Assembly: GCA_040752815.1 (NCBI GenBank)
Contig: JBFMGC010000004.1
Coordinates: 66,551 to 130,550 of the forward strand
Direction of reading: 5' to 3'
DNA: 64,000 nucleotides
DNA from: Candidatus Zixiibacteriota bacterium
Lineage (GTDB): Bacteria > Zixibacteria > MSB-5A5 > GN15 > FEB-12
The notes below the pieces were generated by a model. It was given only the letters and a program-made list of their open reading frames with translations. It made no database searches and was not told where the DNA came from. Position numbers and translations under genes: made by a program. This document shows, piece by piece, positions 35,118-44,221 of the stretch. Within the stretch, counting starts at the first letter, position 1. Each line of letters starts with the position of its first letter.

Positions 35118-36515
35118 ATGAAACTCGGCCTTCAGTTAAGACTCAAGCAGACCCTGGCCCCGCAGCTCATTCAGTCGCTGAAGATGGTCCAGGCGCCCAT
35201 TCTCAAGCTGGAGCAGATGCTGAGAATGGAGCTGGCCACTAATCCGATGCTCGAGGAGATCGAGGAACTGGAACCGGATACTGAGGAGACCCCCGAGACC
35301 GAGATCGAGCTGATCGAAAACAAAGAGTCGGAACGGGAGGAGGTCGACTGGGACCAGTTCTTATCCGATGACGAAGAAGGTTACAAAGTTCGCGAACATC
35401 GCGAGCAGGACGAGTCCACGTTCGAGGGGAGCGCGGCCCAGGTGGAATCGCTCTATGATCATCTGCTCGAACAGCTCAATTTCCTCAAGCTCACCGACGA
35501 ACAGCGGCTTATCGGCGAGTACATCATCGGCAATATTGATACGCACGGGTATCTGACCATCTCGGTCGCCGAAATGGCTGCCGAGCTGGGGATAGAGGAA
35601 GCTCAGATCGCCGATATCCTGCAGAAGATACGTACGTTTGATCCGACCGGAGTCGGATCCCGCGACCTCCGCGAATCCCTGATGGCCCAACTGGAAGAAA
35701 AGGGGCTGCAGAACTCGCTGGCCTACCGGGTAGTCGATGAGCACATTCATGATCTCGAGCGGAAATCGACGCTCCAGATCGCCCGGATGATGGGGGTCCC
35801 GTTCGAGCGCGCTCAGAAGGCGATGGAACTGATCAAGAGCCTCTCTCCCACGCCGGCCCACGGCCGGTTCGATACCGGCGCCATGCCGGTGGCACCGGAC
35901 CTGATTGTCGAGAAGATCGGCGACGAGTACGAGGTGTTCCTCAACGACCGAAATGTCCCGCGCCTGAGAATAAACTCCGGCTACAAGCAACTGATTCGCC
36001 GCGGCGCCAATACCTCGCAGGACACCAAGGCGTACGTGCGTTCCAAGCTGGAGCAGGCCCGCTGGCTTCTGAATGCTCTCAACCAGCGGCGCACCACGAT
36101 GATCCGCGTGATGACCGCGATAGTTGAGGAGCAGAGTGAGTTCTTCGAGAAGGGGGCCCCGTTCCTCAAACCGCTGATCATGGAAGACATCGCCCAGAAG
36201 GTGGGCATGAACGTGGCCACGATCAGCCGGGTGGCCAACGGCAAATACGTACAGACGCCGCTGGGCGTCTATGAAATAAAGTACTTCTTCAACACGGGCA
36301 TTTCACGTTCCGACGGCGAGGACATGTCCAAGCGCTCAGTCAAACAGCGCATTTCCGAGATCATTGTAAAGGAGGACCCGTCCAAGCCGCTGTCCGATCA
36401 GGAGATCTTTCGCCTGTTGAATGAAGAAGGCATCAATCTGGCGCGCCGCACGGTGACCAAGTACCGCGAAGAGCTGGGCATCAAGGCAGCTAGGTTCCGC
36501 AAGACGGTAGTATAA
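35118..36515 (+). CDS. rpoN: RNA polymerase sigma-54 factor
   Basis: 465 residues. Region I (residues 1-50) is the Gln/Leu-rich activator-responsive segment (QLRLKQTLAPQLIQSLKMVQ). Region II (50-105) is very acidic. The core-binding domain and the helix-turn-helix (MNVATISRVANGKYVQTPLG) follow. The RpoN box ARRTVTKYRE is at about 442-451. It directs transcription from -24/-12 promoters with enhancer-binding activators, none of which is encoded in this window. Confidence 0.97.
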   Translation: MKLGLQLRLKQTLAPQLIQSLKMVQAPILKLEQMLRMELATNPMLEEIEELEPDTEETPETEIELIENKESEREEVDWDQFLSDDEEGYKVREHREQDESTFEGSAAQVESLYDHLLEQLNFLKLTDEQRLIGEYIIGNIDTHGYLTISVAEMAAELGIEEAQIADILQKIRTFDPTGVGSRDLRESLMAQLEEKGLQNSLAYRVVDEHIHDLERKSTLQIARMMGVPFERAQKAMELIKSLSPTPAHGRFDTGAMPVAPDLIVEKIGDEYEVFLNDRNVPRLRINSGYKQLIRRGANTSQDTKAYVRSKLEQARWLLNALNQRRTTMIRVMTAIVEEQSEFFEKGAPFLKPLIMEDIAQKVGMNVATISRVANGKYVQTPLGVYEIKYFFNTGISRSDGEDMSKRSVKQRISEIIVKEDPSKPLSDQEIFRLLNEEGINLARRTVTKYREELGIKAARFRKTVV

Positions 36516-36569
36516 CGGTTATAGAGACGGAGCCAGAGTCTCCGTCGCGCCGACGGCGATCGGACAACC

Positions 36570-37577
36570 GTGAAGTCGGCGCCCTCAGAAGCGACCGAAT
36601 GGTCATTGGATGATTGGACTGTGGATCGCAATTACGCCCTCGAACTGGTAAGAGTAACGGAGGCCGCCTCGCTGGCAGCGTCACGCTGGGTGGGCAAGGG
36701 CGACGCGGTTGCCGCCGATCACGCGGCGGCAGCGGCAATGCACCGGGCGTTCGGCCTGATATCGTTCTCCGGACGGATCGCGCTTGGCGAGGGTGAACCG
36801 GGCACAGTCACCCATCTGTTCTCCGGCGAAATAGTCGGCGTCGGCGGCGACAACAATTTCGATCTGGCCCTGGACGCTCTCGAATGCACCCGCTCGGTGG
36901 CCTTCGGACGCACCAACGCCATGGCCGTAGTTGCGTTGGCCCCGACCGGGCACTTCCATCTGCCGCCCTCACAGTACATCAACAAGCTGGCAGTCGGGCC
37001 GATGGCCGCCGGCGCTATTGATATCAACCTCAGTGTCGAAGAAAACCTTTACCGAATTGCGGAAGCCCTTGATTATTCGGTCGCCGACCTGACTGTCGTG
37101 ATTCTCGATCGCGAGCGTCACGCCGGGCTGATATCCGAGGTGCGCCGAGTCGGTTCGCGAATACACCTTATTCCCGACGGCGATGTTGCGGCGGCGATCG
37201 CCACGGCGATCCCCGGCAGCGGAATCGACATACTCATGGGCACCGGCAGTTCGGCTGCCGGCGTGCTGGCCGCGGCGGCGCTGCGTTGCCTCGGCGGCGA
37301 AATCCAGGCACGCCTCGCCCCCACCGATGGCAACGAACGCTCTCGACTGAAATCAGCCGGACATGGTGATTTGAGCCGCGTATATCGTACCATAGACATG
37401 GCCGGCAGCGAAAACGTCATGTTCGCCGCGACCGGTATTACCGACGGCGACGTACTCAACGGCGTCTGCTATCGCTCCGACGGGGCTACCACGCATTCGA
37501 TGGTGATGCGTTCCCGGACGCGTACGCGACGCTTTATAGTTACCGAACATTGTTTTGATGATAACCCGACATACTGA
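36570..37577 (+). CDS. glpX: GlpX-type class II fructose-1,6-bisphosphatase
   Basis: 335 residues with a GTG start at 36570; the first 18 residues precede the usual family start (ALELVRVTEAASLAASRW), so a later start is possible. Metal-site motifs are recognisable: GDAVAAD, LGEGE, DLALDALECT. In typical GlpX the last motif reads DPIEGT or DPIDGT; here Gly is Cys (ECT), and Gly of NAADG is His. The C-terminal region (GTGSSAAGVLAAAALRCLGGEIQARL) fits. Gluconeogenic phosphatase activity is likely but the substitutions sit in the substrate loop. Inserted between rpoN and hpf. Confidence 0.85.
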   Translation: MKSAPSEATEWSLDDWTVDRNYALELVRVTEAASLAASRWVGKGDAVAADHAAAAAMHRAFGLISFSGRIALGEGEPGTVTHLFSGEIVGVGGDNNFDLALDALECTRSVAFGRTNAMAVVALAPTGHFHLPPSQYINKLAVGPMAAGAIDINLSVEENLYRIAEALDYSVADLTVVILDRERHAGLISEVRRVGSRIHLIPDGDVAAAIATAIPGSGIDILMGTGSSAAGVLAAAALRCLGGEIQARLAPTDGNERSRLKSAGHGDLSRVYRTIDMAGSENVMFAATGITDGDVLNGVCYRSDGATTHSMVMRSRTRTRRFIVTEHCFDDNPTY

Positions 37578-37608
37578 ATTAACCGAGGTCACAGAAAGGA
37601 AGTCACGT

Positions 37609-37968
37609 ATGCTGAAAAAAGTTACTGCTCGCCATTTTGACCTCACGCCCGAAATCAGAGCAAGGGCTGAGGAGGAAATGGAAGGTCTGACTCGATTCTT
37701 TGACCGTATAATCTCGGCGGAGTATGTGCTTGACGCCGAGCGTCACCGCCGCAGCGCCGAGCTGCGGGTCAAGGTGCACGCTCACATGCTGTCGGCAAAG
37801 GCCGAGACCGATGACATCAAAACCGCGATCACCGGCGCTTCCGATAAAATCAAAGCCCAGCTCAAGAAGTTCAAGGGAAAGCTCAAAGAGAAGGACCCGA
37901 CCGAGATCACGGAGTTGACGAGTTCGATCACGCGTCCCGAGACCGATGTCGACGCGGTGGATATGTAG
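37609..37968 (+). CDS. hpf: Ribosome hibernation-promoting factor
   Basis: 119 residues; short HPF/RaiA type that binds the 30S decoding region in stationary phase. VTARHFDLTPEIRARAEEEMEGLTRFFD, AELRVKVHAHMLSAKAET and the DDIKTAITGASDKIKAQLKKFKGK helix are typical. No C-terminal dimerisation domain, so it is not the long form. AGAAAGGA lies eight bases before the ATG. The rpoN-hpf neighbourhood is widespread in bacteria. Confidence 0.93.
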   Translation: MLKKVTARHFDLTPEIRARAEEEMEGLTRFFDRIISAEYVLDAERHRRSAELRVKVHAHMLSAKAETDDIKTAITGASDKIKAQLKKFKGKLKEKDPTEITELTSSITRPETDVDAVDM

Positions 37969-38536
37969 CTCGTAAACACCCGCGTGTTGGATGCGCGCTC
38001 GTGGTGCGACTGGCGGGCCGCCGTTGGTGCCGGGAAACGAACTCACCCCTTCGGCGGCCCACCCACCTGCAGGTGGGACTACAATCACGTGTTGACATTT
38101 TTCTTGCGAATGAACCGATTGCGGCGAGTGAAAACCCCGGCCGCTGCATACGGAGCGCGATGCCGTTGGTGATCGAACACCGTCACAACACGCGGGTACG
38201 GGTACCAGACTATTCGTCATGTCCCGTCTTCCCGAAGCAGAGCGGTGCCCGGAGCTCGCCTGATTGGTCAACCGCCAGGCAAGCCCGGCGTACTGCTGTT
38301 GTAGAATCCAGCCCTTATTAGTCCTACTTACTACCTGCTCAAAATTCGGCCACCGCAGCCGACAATATGCCGTATCGGGCCGGATCGACCCCCCTTCTCG
38401 GATCAGCCTGGCGAAGGCTAATCTACCGTAGCACACGACCGTTGATGTGCCTGGCGCGAACCGACATCTCGCCTCGAGTAGCGGGGACGATCCTCGTGCG
38501 GAGAGAAGTGCGCGCTTATCTCGATAGGGTCGAGTA
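37969..38536. other. Gene-free region with a palindrome
   Basis: About 570 bases without a supported gene. CCCACCTGCAGGTGGG (38062-38077) is a perfect 16-base palindrome related to the CCCACC...GGTGGG repeats elsewhere. TTGACA at 38092 has no good -10 at the right distance. Confidence 0.45.
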
Positions 38537-39841
38537 ATGCGTCTGGATGAACTGCTCATAGCCGATAATACCGTTGCAGAGGCCTTCGTACGCGAGGCTC
38601 TCGACTACCAGCGCATCTGCGGAGGCCGCCTGGAGTCACATCTATATCGCTTCGGCTACGCGAGCGAGGAGACCCTGGTGACGTCGCTGGCGCGGCAATT
38701 CGGCTTCCCACCGGTTTGTCTATCAGGCATCACCATTGACAGAGGCGTGATCCGGATGATCCCGGCGGACCTGGCTCGATCATGCCTGATACTCCCGTTC
38801 TTCTATGATAAATCCGGATCATTATTGAAGATCGCCTGCGAAAACCCGAGGCGCAGCGGTCTCGACCAGGAGCTGCGTGAGCTCTTGCCGGGAATAAGGG
38901 TGGAGCGTTACGTCGCGATCGCTGACACATTGCGCGCTGCCATCGTCTCCCACTACCGGGACGCCGTCGTCATCTCGGAATCTCCACCCACTCGCGACAT
39001 TCCTGCGTCCGGTTCGGTGTCCGTGCCGATCGATCAGCTTGTCTCGTTGTCGGCCGCGTGCCGGGTTCTGCTCATTCGAGACAACGACACCGACGTACCT
39101 GCTCTTAGGCCGGTGCTGCTACATCAGGGGTTTGTGGTTACCGAGTGCGTGTCGCCCCATGATCTCAGGTCTACCTTTGAAAGCGCGAAGCCCGACATAC
39201 TTGTGCTAGTTGGAAGTGACTCAAGCAGGCTGCAGATGCTGTTCGCGGAGATTGACTCCCTTGCGACGGCGATAGCTTCCTGCCCCAGTTTTCTGGTCAT
39301 GCGGGAAATCGACGATGCAGACATTGGTCGGTTGCTCCGTATCGGGTTCGAGGAGGTCGTCCGGGCCGGAAACGTGCTTGACCTCCTGATGATCAAACTC
39401 AACCGGTTCAAAGAACGATTGATCACTCAACGCAACCAGCGCGTGGAATTGCTGCAGGCCCTGGGAACCCACGGTTCGCTTGCCGACATGAATGTGATCG
39501 ACCTGCTGCAGGCGATGGGGCCCACGGGCAAGACCGCCCGCATAAGTATCTCAGCGGAGGGACGGCAATTGACGGTATTTATCGACCGGGGAAGAGTTAT
39601 GTACGCCGAATGCGACGACTTTATTGGCCCAGACGCCGTTTACAGTGCTGTCGGTTGGAACCAGGGGGTCTGGAGTGTTGACCCTGTGTGTCCCGATGAG
39701 TTGCCCGCGCCAAACGTCTTCTCGACAAATGAGGCTATCCTGCTCGAAGGCTGCCGCCGCCTGGACGAGCACAACCGGGCGACTACTCCTCCGACACAAG
39801 CGAGCAAGGATTCAATCGCAATTATCAGCAGCTTGATCTAA
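38537..39841 (+). CDS. MshEN / pseudo-receiver / DUF4388 protein
   Basis: 434 residues in three parts. Residues 1-150 resemble the MshEN (type II/IV ATPase N-terminal) domain, which can bind cyclic di-GMP (RLDELLIAD, GGRLESHLYRFGYASEETL). Residues 170-300 fold like a response-regulator receiver (VLLIRDNDTDVPALRPVLLHQGF, PDILVLVGSDSS), but the phosphoacceptor Asp region is VLVG, so phosphorylation is unlikely. Residues 310-400 are DUF4388/PATAN (LADMNVIDLLQAMGPTGKTARISI, VFIDRGRVMYAEC). No ATPase domain. Likely an intracellular adaptor linking c-di-GMP or surface machinery to another protein. Isolated gene. Confidence 0.75.
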   Translation: MRLDELLIADNTVAEAFVREALDYQRICGGRLESHLYRFGYASEETLVTSLARQFGFPPVCLSGITIDRGVIRMIPADLARSCLILPFFYDKSGSLLKIACENPRRSGLDQELRELLPGIRVERYVAIADTLRAAIVSHYRDAVVISESPPTRDIPASGSVSVPIDQLVSLSAACRVLLIRDNDTDVPALRPVLLHQGFVVTECVSPHDLRSTFESAKPDILVLVGSDSSRLQMLFAEIDSLATAIASCPSFLVMREIDDADIGRLLRIGFEEVVRAGNVLDLLMIKLNRFKERLITQRNQRVELLQALGTHGSLADMNVIDLLQAMGPTGKTARISISAEGRQLTVFIDRGRVMYAECDDFIGPDAVYSAVGWNQGVWSVDPVCPDELPAPNVFSTNEAILLEGCRRLDEHNRATTPPTQASKDSIAIISSLI

Positions 39842-39870
39842 GCGGTCGTTGTACACGGCCAGGCCTCGAC

Positions 39871-40036
39871 GCTTGACCCCAACTACTCTATGCTGGTTCT
39901 ACCTCGAAGGGAGGCAAAGCAATCCTCACCCACCACAAGCGGTGGGGCACCGGGCTTGACCCCAAGCACTCTATCCTGGCTCTACCTCGAAGGGAAGCAA
40001 AGCAATCCTCACCCACCGCAAGCGGTGGGGCACCCT
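39871..40036. repeat. Tandem duplication of an 83-bp REP-bearing unit
   Basis: Two adjacent copies (39871-39953 and 39954-40036) with few differences, each starting GCTTGACCCCAA and ending in the palindrome CACCCACCRCAAGCGGTGGGGCACC. Located between convergent genes. Confidence 0.8.
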
Positions 40037-40057
40037 GGCTCTTCGAGCATTCGCGCT

Positions 40058-41728
40058 TTACCTGAATAGTGGCGGGTGCTGTGTATAAAAGTCGGTCGCG
40101 CGCTGATATTTCCATGCCACTTCAAGCAGCGGGCCCTCATCATACAGTCTGCCCACAAAGGTGATGCTGACCGGCGAGCCTTCATCATCGAAGCCGTTCG
40201 GAAGAACGACACAGGGATGTCCGGTCAGGTTTGTCAAGAGCAGGTTGTCGCCCTCGAATGCAGGCGAAACGTATACGTCAATCGAATCCATCAATGCCCC
40301 CATGGCTTCGATTAACTGCGTTCTTGCCCGATTGGCCTGGATATACTCAACCGCCGGGATGAAACGCGAACTGCGGAACACATTCGGCCAGGCGTTTTTG
40401 ACCTGTCGGGTCATCAGGTCATCGCGATTGGTTCGTGTCAACTCGTCAAAGGCAGCAGCCGCCTCCGCGGACAGAATAATGGAGAGCGGATACACCGGCA
40501 GCTCCGGCAGTTCGATCTCGATTAACTCCGCTCCCAATTCCCGCAGTTTGTCCAGCGCCGCGAGATTTTGCTTCATGTACGAAGTGTCGCAATCAAAGTC
40601 GCTCTTTAGATAGCCGATTCGCAGCGTTTTCAAATCGACATCCGGCTGGTAATTGAAAGGCAGGTTAACGGTCGTTGGATCTTCCGTGTCGTAGCCGTAG
40701 ATCGCGTTGAAAACGATCGCGCAGTCCTCCACGGTGCGGCAGATCGGACCGAGTTTGTCCATCGACCAGCTCAGCGCCATGGCGCCGGCGCGGCTGACCC
40801 GGCCGAACGTGGGACGAAGGCCGGTGGCGCCGCATCGAGTCGACGGAGACACGATTGAACCCCACGTCTCTGAGCCGATCGCGAACGGCACCAGCCCGGC
40901 GGCTACCGCAGATGCGGACCCGGCCGATGAGCCGCTCGATCCCTGGGCCGGATTCCACGGATTGCGCGTGGTGTCCTCGTACCAGACATCGCCCCAGGCC
41001 AATTCGCCTAGGGAGAGCTTGGCTACACAGACAGCTCCCGCTTCAGAAAGCTTGTGGATTACCGCGGCGTCACGGTCAATGTATTGGCCCTTATAGGGCG
41101 TCGTGCCCCAGGTGGTCGGGTGGCCGCGGACAGCCAACAGGTCTTTAGCGCCATAAGGAATCCCATGAAGCGGACCGCGATAGTACCCTGCGGCGATTTC
41201 GCTGTCGGCAACGGCAGCCTGCCTCAAGGCAAGCTCCTCGGTCATTGTGATAACGCAGTGCAAAACAGAATCGTATTTCCTCAATCGGCTGAGCGCGAGT
41301 TCGGTTAGTTCCACCGATGTTACCTGGCGGGTACGTATCAGTTCGGACAACTGGCGCACGCTGCTGAAGGCCAGATCGTTCAAATCGGCCGGGCGCTTTA
41401 CCGGCGGAGGCGGCCCAAAGTTGACAGGACGCTGCACGGTATCGAATGTTGCACCTGAGGGAATCGGATTGAAAACGAGAGCGGGCGGCACAGAGTTGTC
41501 AATTGTGGCTGAGCGAATGGCTCGGTAGAAGGCGATGTTGTCCGCCAGATCGGTCAGCATCGAGTCGCGCTCCTCCGGCGTGAACTCAAGATCGATCAAT
41601 CTCGCCGCTTCTGATACCCAGCGGCTGTCCACTTTTACGCTGTCCTCCGCCGCCCAGGCGACTGTGGCCACAGCAACAACAAACAGGCATGAACTAACTG
41701 AGACATTGGTCATCTTAAATGACTTCAT
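40058..41728 (-). CDS. Exported amidase-signature hydrolase
   Basis: 556 residues. Signal peptide MKSFKMTNVSVSSCLFVVAVATVAWA; AAAGGAA before the ATG at 41728. The amidase signature family Ser-cisSer-Lys triad appears as GAKDLL (Lys), GSSGSSAGS (cis-Ser) and ETWGSI (nucleophile). The usual TGGSIR reads TWGSIV here and the usual GGS reads GSS, so substrate choice probably differs from GatA. It is periplasmic or secreted, hence not the tRNA amidotransferase. Substrate unknown; amides or peptide derivatives are typical. Confidence 0.88.
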   Translation of the reverse strand: MKSFKMTNVSVSSCLFVVAVATVAWAAEDSVKVDSRWVSEAARLIDLEFTPEERDSMLTDLADNIAFYRAIRSATIDNSVPPALVFNPIPSGATFDTVQRPVNFGPPPPVKRPADLNDLAFSSVRQLSELIRTRQVTSVELTELALSRLRKYDSVLHCVITMTEELALRQAAVADSEIAAGYYRGPLHGIPYGAKDLLAVRGHPTTWGTTPYKGQYIDRDAAVIHKLSEAGAVCVAKLSLGELAWGDVWYEDTTRNPWNPAQGSSGSSAGSASAVAAGLVPFAIGSETWGSIVSPSTRCGATGLRPTFGRVSRAGAMALSWSMDKLGPICRTVEDCAIVFNAIYGYDTEDPTTVNLPFNYQPDVDLKTLRIGYLKSDFDCDTSYMKQNLAALDKLRELGAELIEIELPELPVYPLSIILSAEAAAAFDELTRTNRDDLMTRQVKNAWPNVFRSSRFIPAVEYIQANRARTQLIEAMGALMDSIDVYVSPAFEGDNLLLTNLTGHPCVVLPNGFDDEGSPVSITFVGRLYDEGPLLEVAWKYQRATDFYTQHPPLFR

Positions 41729-41883
41729 ACGCGTTCCTTTCGATGCTTTCGCCCTGGGTGACGCCGGGGAGTATACTCTATTTGCCGAACCGATGCCAGT
41801 ACGCTGACTGTGCGCCGGGCAAGTCGGGTTCAGAGTGGGATCTGATGCAAAAGATCTCATCCCCGGGTGAGTCGTCTCCCCGC

Positions 41884-42576
41884 CTACAGGTTGCTGACAG
41901 TCAGCCGGTAACCTACCCCGTGAATGCTTGAGATTTCTATTCGAGGATCGTCGGTGAAGTACTTTCTGAGACGAGATACGAACACATCCATGCTGCGGGC
42001 ATTAAAGTAGCTGTCATCACCCCAGATTTCGCGCAGAGCCAGGGTACGATCCAGAGTCTTGTCCTGGTGCACGCAGAGCAGGCGCAGAAGATCGGACTCC
42101 TTTGGGGTTAATCGCCGTTCCTCGCACTCAGACCTCAAGGTGCGCGTTACTGAGTTGAAGGTGTAGCTGCCGATCTCGAACTCAGTGCGCGTATCCTCCG
42201 AGCCAAGGCCGCCGGTTCGCCGCAAGACTGCCTGAATCCTGAGCAGTAGTTCCTCGACTGAAAACGGTTTGGTTATATAGTCATCGCAGCCGATCCGGAA
42301 CCCCTCAATCTTGTCTTCCTTAAGTGATTTAGCGGTCAAAAATACCAGGGGCACATCCTGATTCCTCCGCCTCACTTCGCGCGCAAAGGTGAAGCCGTCG
42401 ACACGCGGCATCATGATATCGACCAGGCACAGATCGAAACGCTCGCGACGGAACTGCTCGAGGCCCTGTTCGCCATTGGCGCAAAGCACCGCCTCAAAAC
42501 CGTTCATCTGGAGATGCTCGCGCACGATCATCCCCAGGTTGGGGTCGTCCTCCAGCAGCAGCACGCGACCCTTCAC
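41884..42576 (-). CDS. OmpR/PhoB-family response regulator
   Basis: 230 residues. Receiver domain with acidic pocket E9-D10-D11, phosphoacceptor D53 (LVDIMMPRVDG) and K103 (ITKPF). The C-terminal winged helix (residues 135-228) ends in VSRLRKYF and IHGVGYRL. The start overlaps the stop of the kinase gene as ATGA, so the kinase is its partner. The four phased boxes at 44222-44256 are a fitting target for this class. Confidence 0.95.
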   Translation of the reverse strand: MKGRVLLLEDDPNLGMIVREHLQMNGFEAVLCANGEQGLEQFRRERFDLCLVDIMMPRVDGFTFAREVRRRNQDVPLVFLTAKSLKEDKIEGFRIGCDDYITKPFSVEELLLRIQAVLRRTGGLGSEDTRTEFEIGSYTFNSVTRTLRSECEERRLTPKESDLLRLLCVHQDKTLDRTLALREIWGDDSYFNARSMDVFVSRLRKYFTDDPRIEISSIHGVGYRLTVSNL

Positions 42577-44177
42577 GCGTCATGCCCCCTTGGGTCCTTG
42601 TCTGCCCGTAGCACGGGGAACCAGAGAATCATCCGGGTGCCGTGCCCTGGTTCCGATTCCACCCGAACTGTTCCGCCATGCGCCCGCACCATCAGGGCGA
42701 CATAGCTGAGTCCCAGCCCGAACCCCTTCGCCTCGTGGATGTTTCCGCGCTGGACACGAAAGTACTTATCAAAAATGTGCTTCTGGTCCTCGGACGAAAT
42801 ACCGACGCCCTGGTCGGAGACGGTGATCCTGATACCGCCGGCCGCATCCTCGGTGCTGATACTGATCTGGGGCGATTCCGGCGAGAACTTGTTGGCGTTG
42901 TCCAGCAGGTTGTAGATGATGCCGGTCAAGTGGAGCTCATCGCCTGCCATGACATTACTGCCGGCCCCAAGATCGCACGTGATACGTCCGCCGCGCTGCC
43001 CGACCTGAAGACTTATGCTTTCCACGGCGTTGCGGATGACCTCGTGCAGATCCACAGGCGCTGTTTGCAGGTGCCCGCGGTGTTCCTCGAGAGCGGCCAT
43101 CTGCAAAATCTTCTCCGCCTGATGGCGCATGCGGCGGTTCTCGTCGACAATGACCTGCGAAAAGCGCCTCACGCGCTCGGGGTCGGGCAGCACATCAGGG
43201 CGCAGGATCGCCTCGCAGGCCAGGGCGACCGTGGAAATGGGCGTCTTGAATTCGTGAGTCATATTATTGACGAAATCAACCATCTGCCGTGCTGCCCGGC
43301 GCTGGGCCACGATGGTCTTCACGGAGTAAGCAAACACGCCTACGATCACTACCATGAAGAAAACCGTGGCCGCCAGCATGGGGCCGATCTGCTGCCACAT
43401 GTAGACAGCCCGCCCCGGGAAGTAGAGCACGAGGCTGTTCGGAACGGCGAGAATATCATGAGGGAATAAGTCGGTTCGGAATTCCGATGCCGCCAACTCC
43501 TCGCGATAACCGGGGGCGCTCTCAATTGGCACGGTGGTGTCGGCTCCCGAGTAAACGGCGTAGACGGGTCTTAAGGCGATGCCATATTCACCCATAGCGT
43601 CGCGAACGAGTGAATCGAGACGGCCAGGATCGATTCGATCGGTTATAGGCAGCCACTGACCTGACTCGATGCGCTCGATCACTCTCTGGATCACCCCTAG
43701 GCGCAGAGAATCGCGCGCGATAACCGAATCCACCGCCAGAGTGCTGTCGCCAACAAAGCGCACCTCCAAATTCGTGTCCCTCAGGAGGTACTGGAACATG
43801 ACGGCCGACGTGTCAGCCGATGACTCACAGACGGCAAGCAGGTGCCTGTCAAGATCCGGAATAGAATCGGCCAGGGCGAACTGAAAGAAGAAGGTCGAGT
43901 CAGTCAGCCGCCTGCCGGCGCCATCATCAGAGATTGTGGCCGCTCGGATTACCATCCGCCGGGCGTTGTCCACCACGTGCAGGGTGGCCGAGATCGTCTC
44001 GGCAGTCTCCAGTCCGCGGGCTATGTCGGACATCGCCGCGAGCACGTTTCGCCGGAAAGACTGCTCTCGCGATTCCATGGCGTTTCCGAGGAGCGATGCC
44101 TGCAGTCCCACCAGTCCGGCCAGCGCAATCACCATGGCGGCCGTAATAATCCAGACGGTTCGGGTCGATAGTCCCAT
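42573..44177 (-). CDS. Membrane sensor histidine kinase
   Basis: 534 residues. First membrane helix at 7-30, a periplasmic domain of about 240 residues (no recognised sensor fold, rich in DSTLAVDSV-like beta segments), and a second helix near 275-297 (MLAATVFFMVVIVGVFAYSV). There is no clear HAMP domain. The H-box is HEFKTPIS, then N-box LLDNANKF, G1 DQGVGIS and G2 GFGLGLSY. The open frame begins 17 codons earlier; I start at MGLSTRT because TATACT lies only 9 bases upstream, so the longer reading would need an upstream promoter. Cognate regulator follows. Confidence 0.92.
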   Translation of the reverse strand: MGLSTRTVWIITAAMVIALAGLVGLQASLLGNAMESREQSFRRNVLAAMSDIARGLETAETISATLHVVDNARRMVIRAATISDDGAGRRLTDSTFFFQFALADSIPDLDRHLLAVCESSADTSAVMFQYLLRDTNLEVRFVGDSTLAVDSVIARDSLRLGVIQRVIERIESGQWLPITDRIDPGRLDSLVRDAMGEYGIALRPVYAVYSGADTTVPIESAPGYREELAASEFRTDLFPHDILAVPNSLVLYFPGRAVYMWQQIGPMLAATVFFMVVIVGVFAYSVKTIVAQRRAARQMVDFVNNMTHEFKTPISTVALACEAILRPDVLPDPERVRRFSQVIVDENRRMRHQAEKILQMAALEEHRGHLQTAPVDLHEVIRNAVESISLQVGQRGGRITCDLGAGSNVMAGDELHLTGIIYNLLDNANKFSPESPQISISTEDAAGGIRITVSDQGVGISSEDQKHIFDKYFRVQRGNIHEAKGFGLGLSYVALMVRAHGGTVRVESEPGHGTRMILWFPVLRADKDPRGHDA

Positions 44178-44186
44178 ACTCAGTTT

Positions 44187-44214
44187 AGTATACGGTAGCA
44201 CGTGGTTCTGCAAA
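44187..44214 (-). promoter_or_regulatory. Promoter for the kinase-regulator genes
   Basis: On the minus strand TTTGCA (44209-44214), 16-base spacer, TATACT (44187-44192). The predicted start site is about three bases before the ATG at 44177, so the mRNA would have almost no leader. Confidence 0.4.
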
Positions 44215-44221
44215 ACCCAAA

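Noticed and set aside
38092-38120. TTGACA as a promoter in the 38 kb gap
   Set aside because: No acceptable -10 box at 16-18 bases and no gene within 400 bases downstream.
38001-38321. 106-residue plus-strand frame after hpf
   Set aside because: Composition is Arg/Ser-rich without structure, no ribosome-binding site, and it crosses a palindromic repeat.
39871-40036. CRISPR-like pattern from the two repeat units
   Set aside because: Only two adjacent copies, no constant-length spacers and no cas genes; it is a tandem duplication of a palindromic element.
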